A stretch of DNA of 46,015 nucleotides, taken from contig JAQXIM010000025.1 of assembly GCA_029007785.1 (NCBI GenBank), positions 1 to 46,015 on the forward strand, read 5' to 3'. This document shows positions 39,678 through 46,015 of the stretch, piece after piece. This DNA is from Clostridiales bacterium. GTDB taxonomy: Bacteria > Bacillota > Clostridia > Lachnospirales > Lachnospiraceae. The notes beneath the pieces are model-generated. The model did no database searches, was not told where the DNA came from, and worked only from the letters and a program-made list of their open reading frames with translations. Both the position numbers and the translations under genes were made by a program. Numbering within the stretch: position 1 is the stretch's first letter; each line of letters begins with the position of its first letter.

Positions 39678-41615
39678 TTATCCTTCCAGCTCTGCCTGGA
39701 CTGTAGGGAACAACCCTGCATTGGTATGGGGAAGGAAGCAGGCAGCAACAAACTCATCCATATATTGAGGATTGGTAGACAGCTCCATATAGGTCATGCC
39801 GGTTCCGATTTCATGAACTTTTTCTTCTGCCTGATTGGAAAGCAGAATGGTATAAGCCCCCGACAGGGAAGAATTACCGATGTAATGGAATTTCTCCAAT
39901 TCCACATCAGGGAACATTCCGATCATTACCGCATTTTTCATATTAATTCCGCTTCCGATGCCGCCGGCTACATAAATATGGTCAATCATGCTGACGTCAA
40001 AGTCGAGGGAAGAAACCATGATATTGATGGCAGAGAAAATTGCTCCCTTGGCACGAATAAAGTTATCAATGTCTACTTCTGTAATTTCTATATCTTTTAC
40101 CGAAGCTGCATCTTTCTGATAGGCCAGGACGTAGCTGCCCATTCCATGGACATTATGACGAATTCTCTCGCCTTCCCGTACAAAAATACCTTTTGCGTTG
40201 ATGATGCCGCATCGGAACAGTTCACTGATCACATCAATAATACCGGAACCGCAAAGACCAACCGGTTTCTGACCTTCATCACCTACAATACGGAAGGTAG
40301 GTTCCATGGTTTCCTTATCAATCGTGCAGGCTTCGATGGCTCCATCGGTTGCACGCATACCGCAGCTGATGTCTCCACCCTCAAAAGCCGGTCCCGCCGA
40401 GCAGGCACAACTCATGAGGAAATCTGAATTGCCGAAGACAAGCTCTCCATTGGTACCAAGATCAATAAAGAGAGAAAATTCTTCCTTATTCCAGATACAG
40501 CTGGAAAGAGTTCCTGCTGTAATATCACCACCCACATAACTTCCAATATTGGGAGCAATGATTATTTTTGCATCCGCAGCAGCAAATAACCCCAGATCCG
40601 AAGCTTTTACTGCATGAGAATAGAAGAAACTGGGAATATAGGGTTCCATTCGAACCGGGTCTGAATATACCCCCAGAAGCAAATGATTCATCGTGGTGTT
40701 GGATGCAATGCAAAGGCGATAAATCCAGGAAACCGGGATCTTGCTGCTTTTGCACATCTCACCAATCATGGGATTCAGCGTTTCTTCAATAATTGCTTTT
40801 TGGAGACGTTTTCTTCCTCCGGGGCGGGCTGATTCAATGATTCTGTTGATAACATCGGCTCCATAACGGATCTGTCCGTTTCCGGCTGATGCCTTTGCCA
40901 GAATTTCACCGGTAAGAAGATCTACAAGAATACCGGAAACGGTAGTTGTTCCAATGTCAATGGCAAGACCAGTGACCTTAACATCCTGATCTGCCGGAAG
41001 CACATTCATTACCTTCAGAGTGCTTCCTTCTCTCGTAAGAACACATTTCACCCGGAAATCACTGTCACGCAAAACCTGAGCCAGATTTTGAAGAACCTGG
41101 AAAGTCAGAACAATCTCCTCCTCACCCGTCTCCCTTTTCAATGCCCAGATCAGACGCTCATTATCCGGCATGGTATCGTCCAGTGTGGGAGGATCCATGG
41201 GAACCGTAAGCAATGAAAAATCGTTTGTAAAATCAATTCCCGCCTGCTTCAGATCTTCCACCGTCCGGTCAAAAATAGCTACTTCTTCCCCAGAACTCAA
41301 ATCCGCTACTTTCATCCGGTTTTTATATGCCGATGCAATATCCGGAACCATGACAGTCACATCACCAACCACCTTGCTGATGCACGCCAGACGCCAGCCG
41401 CCATCATATTCTTCCTGGGAAATATGAAGTGTTTTCTGAGAATCCAACTCACCGGAAAGAAGTTTTACACGACACTTTCCACAGGAACCATTTCCCGAAC
41501 AGGGAGCATCGATTGCAATATTATAATTTCTGGCTAATTCCAAAAGATTCTCTCCAGACACAGCCGCTGCTTCCACCGGCGTTCCGTTTTCAAACTGAAA
41601 TGTAACTTTCGCCAT
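39678..41615 (-). CDS. acsV: Corrinoid activation protein (RACo-like, ASKHA domain)
   Basis: A 645-residue ATP-dependent reductive activator of the corrinoid/iron-sulfur protein: it returns inactive Co(II) to Co(I). The N-terminal 2Fe-2S domain has Cys39, Cys45, Cys48 and Cys78 (APCSGNGSCGKC...LAC). A linker follows, then the ASKHA ATPase (DUF4445) with GLAIDIGTTTVSGILVDLLT near 215 and FIDLGTNGELV near 385. The length matches characterised RACo proteins. AAAGGA lies nine bases before the ATG. It is downstream of acsE. Confidence 0.94.
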   Translation of the reverse strand: MAKVTFQFENGTPVEAAAVSGENLLELARNYNIAIDAPCSGNGSCGKCRVKLLSGELDSQKTLHISQEEYDGGWRLACISKVVGDVTVMVPDIASAYKNRMKVADLSSGEEVAIFDRTVEDLKQAGIDFTNDFSLLTVPMDPPTLDDTMPDNERLIWALKRETGEEEIVLTFQVLQNLAQVLRDSDFRVKCVLTREGSTLKVMNVLPADQDVKVTGLAIDIGTTTVSGILVDLLTGEILAKASAGNGQIRYGADVINRIIESARPGGRKRLQKAIIEETLNPMIGEMCKSSKIPVSWIYRLCIASNTTMNHLLLGVYSDPVRMEPYIPSFFYSHAVKASDLGLFAAADAKIIIAPNIGSYVGGDITAGTLSSCIWNKEEFSLFIDLGTNGELVFGNSDFLMSCACSAGPAFEGGDISCGMRATDGAIEACTIDKETMEPTFRIVGDEGQKPVGLCGSGIIDVISELFRCGIINAKGIFVREGERIRHNVHGMGSYVLAYQKDAASVKDIEITEVDIDNFIRAKGAIFSAINIMVSSLDFDVSMIDHIYVAGGIGSGINMKNAVMIGMFPDVELEKFHYIGNSSLSGAYTILLSNQAEEKVHEIGTGMTYMELSTNPQYMDEFVAACFLPHTNAGLFPTVQAELEG

Positions 41616-42055
41616 GACATTTCATCCTTTCTATTCCCGTAAAATCATTTTTCTTTTCGGATTCTTATATATAAAATCCATTCCCATTTTGATGATTAGA
41701 ATGGAAATAATCATCCTTATCAGTATACATAATGAGTTGCTTGATAAATGAGCCTCACGTCGATTTTTTCGTGCTTTGCACTCTCAAAATCGACTCAAAC
41801 ATGAAAAATCCGCTCATTTTCTGCGAAAAAATCCTCTGTATCACCAATACGAAACCATTTTAATCCTGTCTCTCATTATAAAGAAAAAGTTATCCTTACG
41901 CAACAGCTTTTCCCATGGCATCGTCTTTGAAACGAAATCAAGATATATTTTCCTACATTTTGTACTGCACGTATTTTCATATTCCACAATATTGATTGAA
42001 GAAGCGTTTCATCACGGAATAGAAGTCCTTTCTTTGTACAGAAAAGCTCGCTCAG
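41616..42055. other. Intergenic region between acsE and acsV
   Basis: No gene is seen. A family 2 repeat copy lies at 41759-41834. I looked for a cobalamin riboswitch on both strands and did not find one. The acsV promoter should lie near 41640-41740, where TATACT occurs on the - strand. Confidence 0.55.
41759..41834. repeat. Dispersed hairpin repeat, family 2, with extension
   Basis: The outer stem TCGATTTT/AAAATCGA encloses GTGC-TTT-GCAC, then AATCCGCTCATTTTCTGCGA, which recurs at 45534-45556. The stems differ in sequence from the 37065 copy but pair equally well. Confidence 0.65.
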
Positions 42056-42083
42056 AATAGGAACGGAGTTTTCCTATTGCATA
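42056..42083. repeat. Dispersed hairpin repeat, family 1, short copy
   Basis: AATAGGAACGGAGTTTTCCT then ATTGCAT, directly behind the acsE terminator as in the other copies. The outer left part is lost. Confidence 0.7.
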
Positions 42084-42120
42084 AAAAATTCCTCCGTATA
42101 CACTTGGTATACGGAGGAAT
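42083..42120 (-). terminator. Terminator of acsE
   Basis: ATTCCTCCGTATAC pairs perfectly with GTATACGGAGGAAT; TTTTTT follows on the - strand. Confidence 0.88.
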
Positions 42121-42174
42121 CATTTTCTATGAACAATATCCAATCATACCGATCCGTCGGTATGTATCTGAATC

Positions 42175-42960
42175 TTACAGTTCCAGATAAGAATCAGCGT
42201 ACAGAATGTTGTTCTTGATTACGTCACAGGATTTGATGGTTTCCATCAAACGCAGATCGTTCGGGTTAACAATAGCGGAAGTCAGACCGCACTGCATAGC
42301 CATCGCAACCATAGCGGAGTCCATGATAGGACGAATGTGCTTAGGCATTCCGTTGGAGTTGTTGGACAGACCGCCGGTGGACTTCAGATCCATGTCAGAA
42401 AGCATCTTGATGAACTCAAGAATGTCCATCTGCTTGTCCTGCATACCTTTGATAACCAGGAACAGCGGATCGAACCACATATCGTCAGTCTCCATACCAT
42501 GCTCCAGACCTCTTTCCAGCATGGTCTGGCAGTATGCCATACGCTCATCATTATCTGCTGCAATACCTTCGCCATTGCAAAGAGCGATGATAATAGCATC
42601 ATTTGCTGCAGCCAAATCGATGTACTCAATTCTTCCTGCTGCATCGGCAGAGTTTACAATGGGTTTTCCTTTTGCACGATTGTATACGGAAATACCAGCT
42701 TCGATTGCCTGCATGTTGGAAGTATCCAGTGCCAGAGGAACATTATCAAAATTGCTCTGAAGCAGCTGAACAGCCCATTTCATCAGGTCGGGACCATAGG
42801 ACTCAGCCGGTCCGATGTTTACATCCAGGTAAACAGCACCTGCATCCAGCTGCTGTTTTGCACGCATAAGGATCGGTTCAGGATCTCTCTCCAGAAATGC
42901 TTTATTTACAGCGGGTGCCGTAGTGGAAAGTCTTTCTCCGATGGTAACAAATTTTGCCAT
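42175..42960 (-). CDS. acsE: Methyl-THF:corrinoid/iron-sulfur protein methyltransferase
   Basis: A 261-residue TIM-barrel methyltransferase that moves the methyl group from methyl-THF to the Co(I) of the corrinoid/iron-sulfur protein, joining the two branches of the Wood-Ljungdahl pathway. Typical segments are GAVYLDVNIGPAESYGPDLM, PLALDTSNMQAIEAG, KPIVNSADAAG and TGGLSNNSNGMPKHIRP. The length is normal. AAAAGGAG precedes the ATG. It lies 51 bases downstream of acsC. Confidence 0.96.
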   Translation of the reverse strand: MAKFVTIGERLSTTAPAVNKAFLERDPEPILMRAKQQLDAGAVYLDVNIGPAESYGPDLMKWAVQLLQSNFDNVPLALDTSNMQAIEAGISVYNRAKGKPIVNSADAAGRIEYIDLAAANDAIIIALCNGEGIAADNDERMAYCQTMLERGLEHGMETDDMWFDPLFLVIKGMQDKQMDILEFIKMLSDMDLKSTGGLSNNSNGMPKHIRPIMDSAMVAMAMQCGLTSAIVNPNDLRLMETIKSCDVIKNNILYADSYLEL

Positions 42961-43011
42961 ATTTTCATTCTCCTTTTTTATACATTTTCGTCTGCAGACG
43001 AACTAGGGTTC

Positions 43012-44334
43012 TTAGTTGTTAAACTCTTTCAGATACTGAACCAGCTCAACTGCTTCTCTCGGTCCGATTACTACGTTCCAATCCGGCAGCTTATCCTGAA
43101 CTTCGCCCTTCAGAACGGCAACTTTACCAGGCAGAATCAGAGTACGGCTCTTAACCTTCGGTTCAACAGTCTCCTTAACGAATTTAGCAATGGAGGAAGA
43201 ACTCAGCTTACCTGCAGCCCATGCGGTCAGTACGGAATATCCGCCGGCATCGCTGATCAGCAGATTAACCGGAACACCGGAACGCTCCATCTCACCGGAT
43301 ACAACAAAGTAGGTCAGAGCGAAGTCAACCGTAATAGCGCAAGGAGCATTCTCATCTGCACCATTCAGAGGATAGATACCAGGTTCTACCTTCATGGGCT
43401 TCTGAGGATCGGTAAACAGATTCTGTCTCAGACCATACAGAGGCAGAGCCTGTGCATAGGTCATGGTCTCCATGATAACGATGGAACCATATTTCATGGT
43501 AAACAGAGAAGCCAAAGCAGTCTGCATAGCCTGGTCTCCGGGAGCCAGAGCAGCAACGTCTACGATGGCAGGATATCCGAAGGTTCTGTCAGTATTCTTC
43601 AGAGCAGCGCGGCGGATCTGTACTGCATCAGCGAAAGCTTCTTTGATGGAAGCAGTAGATACGTTCAGGATCAGGTTCTTGTTGCCCATTCCTTCGATCT
43701 TAGCAGTCAGATCATACAGAGTATCCAGATCAGCAGCCTTCACACCAAGTACTACACCGTATTTGGCAGCCAGCTCGTTCATCTTCTCTGCATTTTCAAC
43801 AGTTGCGCCGTTCAGGATGGGTTTTGCATCCTTGATTGCTTCCAGAGCAGCTTCTGCACAAGCAGGGCACTCTACATTCAGAATTACCTGACGGCCCAGT
43901 CCGGCAGCTTTCTTAGCCAACTCAACGAAAGCATCTCCGCCGTTTACGCGGGTAACGTTGATGAATTCAACGTATTCTCTTTCTCCGATACGCTCATAGT
44001 CAACTTTCTGCAGATCAGCCAGAACCTGATCAGCATTTTCCATATCATCGGAAACGTTAACAGCGTAGAGAGTTTTGCTTACAAAAGTTTTCTCATGTCT
44101 GAAAAGAACAGTCTCTCCACCCATACTCAGATCACCGGCTTTGATGGTCTTCATGGGCGGTGCGGTAGCTTCAGACAGTTTTGCGATTACATCTTCACCC
44201 ATGTAAGGGCATTTCTCGATGGGGAGTGCTCCGGCTGCTACTTTCATGGAGAAAGCCATACAGGTGGGAACACCACATTCCTTACAGTTCTTTTTGGGTG
44301 ACATTTTAAAAATATCAATACCTTTTAATGCCAT
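43012..44334 (-). CDS. acsC: Corrinoid/iron-sulfur protein large subunit
   Basis: A 440-residue gamma subunit of CFeSP, which carries the corrinoid and a low-potential [4Fe-4S] cluster. Cluster ligands are visible at Cys17, Cys20, Cys25 and Cys42 (CKECGVPTC...KCP). A TIM-barrel region follows, then a C-terminal corrinoid-binding domain (ISDAGGYSVLTAWAAGKLSS). GGAGG precedes the ATG. It sits between acsD (22 bases upstream) and acsE. Confidence 0.96.
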   Translation of the reverse strand: MALKGIDIFKMSPKKNCKECGVPTCMAFSMKVAAGALPIEKCPYMGEDVIAKLSEATAPPMKTIKAGDLSMGGETVLFRHEKTFVSKTLYAVNVSDDMENADQVLADLQKVDYERIGEREYVEFINVTRVNGGDAFVELAKKAAGLGRQVILNVECPACAEAALEAIKDAKPILNGATVENAEKMNELAAKYGVVLGVKAADLDTLYDLTAKIEGMGNKNLILNVSTASIKEAFADAVQIRRAALKNTDRTFGYPAIVDVAALAPGDQAMQTALASLFTMKYGSIVIMETMTYAQALPLYGLRQNLFTDPQKPMKVEPGIYPLNGADENAPCAITVDFALTYFVVSGEMERSGVPVNLLISDAGGYSVLTAWAAGKLSSSSIAKFVKETVEPKVKSRTLILPGKVAVLKGEVQDKLPDWNVVIGPREAVELVQYLKEFNN

Positions 44335-44356
44335 TTTTATGTTCCTCCTTCGCCCA

Positions 44357-45298
44357 TTAAATCAATGCATGAATCAGTTTAGACAGGGTTGTAACAGACT
44401 GAGGATGTCTCACGATAACACCATGAGAACCTGCTGCCAGTACAGCCGTTGCAGTAGCAACTTCCATATCAATTCCACGGGTTTCAACATCGCCCCATTC
44501 AGGCATATCAGCTTCAGAGGCCATAGACTCTTTCACATTCCATGTCTCAGATGCAACCGGAGTAATGATGGGCATCTGCAGAGTGGTATCGTTCTGACCA
44601 AGTGCTGCCAGACGAATACGATCCAGAGTGGAGATAACATATTCAAAACCATAACCTGCCGTAGCAGAACCGGGATTCATAACAATGCTGTCAGCATTAA
44701 CGCCCAGCTGGGTCATCAAAACGTTCAGCTGTTTTGCCAGGTTAATATCTACAGAAGACTCTGCACCAACCTTCTGGTTGTATGCCAGACCTGCAGCTGC
44801 ACCAACGGCTTTGTAATTCTCTTCCTTTGCAGCCAGAACCAGAATGTTCTTTCCAGCCAGAGCTTCGGAACATTTGTCAAAGATCTGAGCATCTTTTTCA
44901 TTATTCTTGCATCCCATGATAACCAGGGGCAGATCAACAGCTTCACTGACAGCTTTTGCATTGGCAACGCATTCCTCAACAGAAGTATCAGCACCATTGG
45001 GATCTGCACTCTCAAAACGAAGAGTAATGAAATCTACTCCTTCAATGGTAGCAGCTTTCTTTGCCATATCTGCCATGGTTTCACATCCTGCATAGAATTC
45101 CTTCATCTGTGCAGGTGCACCTTCCAGCAGGGTGTCAACGATCTCAACACCAACCTTAGGTGCATTCTCAATGGGAGCATCAAAGCTGTAGAACGGAAGT
45201 ACGCTCTCACCACCCAGTACAATCTTCTTGTCGCCGGTGCCAAGCTCAACAGTCTTCATGGCAGCCGCAAATTTCTGAGGTGTTTTCTTAAACGGCAT
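44357..45298 (-). CDS. acsD: Corrinoid/iron-sulfur protein small subunit
   Basis: A 313-residue delta subunit of CFeSP, which forms a heterodimer with AcsC and helps hold the corrinoid. The start MPFKKTPQKF is chosen because AAAGGAG lies eight bases upstream; a longer frame to 45376 has no family match. Typical segments are LGGESVLPFYSFDAPIENAP, DFITLRFESADPNG and, near the end, GSHGVIVRHPQSV. It heads acsD-acsC-acsE and is separated from acsB by a terminator and a long spacer. Confidence 0.95.
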   Translation of the reverse strand: MPFKKTPQKFAAAMKTVELGTGDKKIVLGGESVLPFYSFDAPIENAPKVGVEIVDTLLEGAPAQMKEFYAGCETMADMAKKAATIEGVDFITLRFESADPNGADTSVEECVANAKAVSEAVDLPLVIMGCKNNEKDAQIFDKCSEALAGKNILVLAAKEENYKAVGAAAGLAYNQKVGAESSVDINLAKQLNVLMTQLGVNADSIVMNPGSATAGYGFEYVISTLDRIRLAALGQNDTTLQMPIITPVASETWNVKESMASEADMPEWGDVETRGIDMEVATATAVLAAGSHGVIVRHPQSVTTLSKLIHALI

Positions 45299-45782
45299 GT
45301 TTGTTTCTCCTTTACTACTATTATTAGTTTCTCTACACCTTTTCGCCGCAAAATCCATATGGTTTCCGGCGCACAAAATAATACTCCGGCTTTTTCCATT
45401 AAATAAAATAATAACAGATTGGATCGTTCTGTCACTATCTGAGCCAAAATATCAATTTGCTTTACTATATAATAATCACGATACAAAAGGATTTCTCCGC
45501 GTTTCACGCTCCCGAAATCCTGAAAACATTCGAAATCCGCTCATTCTTCTGCGAAAAATAGCTGTTTTCTCGTGTTTTGTCGTGTCTCAAAGTCATGTAT
45601 TTTCATGCAGGCATGAAATACATGACCTTTTGACCCTTATATCATAATCATACTGCCAAATATGAATTCCGTCAATAAATCTTTAACAAAGATTTAATTT
45701 CAACACAATTCCCCATATTTCAGCACAATGATTTCTTTTCCCATCATCCATTCAACAGAATTTCTGTCCATTCGATAATAGG
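45299..45782. other. Intergenic region upstream of acsD
   Basis: No gene is seen. It holds a family 2 repeat (45485-45560), a hairpin TCATGTATTTTCATGC/GCATGAAATACATGA at 45593-45625 and an AT-rich stretch around 45380-45480 that probably contains the acsDCE promoter. Confidence 0.55.
45485..45560. repeat. Dispersed hairpin repeat, family 2, with extension
   Basis: AAAAGGATTTCTCCGCGTTT, CACGCTCCCGAAATCC, then CGAAATCCGCTCATTCTTCT. The first part equals 37065-37099 and the second matches 41808-41830. Confidence 0.8.
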
Positions 45783-45786
45783 GAAG

Positions 45787-45815
45787 AAGGGTCCCAAAAT
45801 GGAGGGGACCCTTTT
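45787..45815. terminator. Terminator-like hairpin 3' of acsB
   Basis: AAGGGTCCC pairs with GGGACCCTT, followed by TT on the + strand and CTTC on the other. It separates acsB from acsD. Confidence 0.65.
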
Positions 45816-45844
45816 CTCGATTACATTATCCCAGAGTAAAGATC

Positions 45845-46015
45845 TTACATCAGAGGATCCAGTCCCAGAGCGGGATGGCCTACTTCGGTCAGGTATTCTA
45901 CCAGAGTCTCGGGATCTTCAGCAATAGTCTCATCACCGATCATGCTGGTGAAATTATCAATATCATACAGTTCCTTTGCCGTAGCATTCAGCTTATCAGC
46001 AACCTGCTCCTTCAG
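45845..46015 (-). CDS. acsB: Acetyl-CoA synthase (CODH/ACS beta subunit), C-terminal end
   Basis: The last 56 codons of a leftward gene that enters from the right edge. The frame reads NFTSMIGDETIAEDPETLVE and then YLTEVGHPALGLDPLM before TAA. The ending EVGHPAL-[x]-(2-4)-LM and the position beside acsD/acsC point to AcsB, which condenses CO, the CFeSP methyl group and CoA into acetyl-CoA. The cluster-A ligands lie outside the window, so the call rests on the tail and context. Confidence 0.75.
   Translation of the reverse strand: MKEQVADKLNATAKELYDIDNFTSMIGDETIAEDPETLVEYLTEVGHPALGLDPLM

Noticed and set aside
41616-42174. Cobalamin riboswitch in the acs cluster
   Set aside because: I found no conserved B12-box-like sequence on either strand.
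42337-44301. 654-codon rightward open frame across acsE and acsC
   Set aside because: It is antisense to two well-supported genes, has no family resemblance and no ribosome-binding site, and is a by-product of codon bias in the real genes.

Overview
The window looks like the chromosome of a spore-forming, acetogenic member of the Clostridia, most likely a Blautia-like Lachnospiraceae. The reasons are Wood-Ljungdahl carbonyl-branch genes (acsB end, acsD, acsC, acsE, acsV) with folD/fchA/folC, plus spore genes (spoVAD, spoVAE, a SpoVB-like flippase, cotJABC). The genus is inference; the gene calls rest on the protein sequences.

Layout. 1-9.4 kb: the argH 3' end, yigZ, a class A penicillin-binding protein with a structured leader, spoVAD-spoVAE, a sugar nucleotidyltransferase and an ABC-F protein. 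9.5-16.5 kb, leftward: mutY, a lipid-kinase-like gene, rpoD, a SpoVB-like flippase and a DUF1015 gene. 16.8-24.9 kb: the cotJABC spore-coat operon, with cotJC split by an insertion. 25-35 kb: an AraC regulator, a Gfo/Idh/MocA oxidoreductase facing a LysR regulator, a leftward run of five genes (YgiQ radical SAM, small export protein, DUF4397-like, flavin reductase-like, Uup-like ABC-F), and a CsoR-type repressor. 35.3-46 kb: leftward one-carbon/acetogenesis genes in the order acsB, acsD, acsC, acsE, acsV, DUF3786, folC, fchA, folD.

Main discovery. cotJC (manganese-catalase-type spore coat protein) is cut after codon 62 by a 6,565-bp element with a large serine recombinase. The two halves lie about 6.5 kb apart in different frames. 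Both junctions carry the six bases TAGGTA, and recombining them rebuilds an uninterrupted 206-residue CotJC with all Mn-ligand positions. This has the architecture of skin-like elements that are excised from sporulation genes in the mother cell, here in cotJC. The cargo is metabolic, not phage-like: an SLC13/ArsB-like permease, an EamA transporter, an ArsC-type arsenate reductase and a ferredoxin-like protein, along with gene fragments and unusual tandem repeats.

Other points. (1) FolD has lost the two residues linked to cyclohydrolase chemistry and sits beside fchA, a separate cyclohydrolase gene. (2) Two families of multi-hairpin intergenic repeats are dispersed through the window; one sits directly behind terminators of leftward genes, and both show compensatory base changes. 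(3) CotJA carries a cysteine-rich 20-residue tandem repeat extension.
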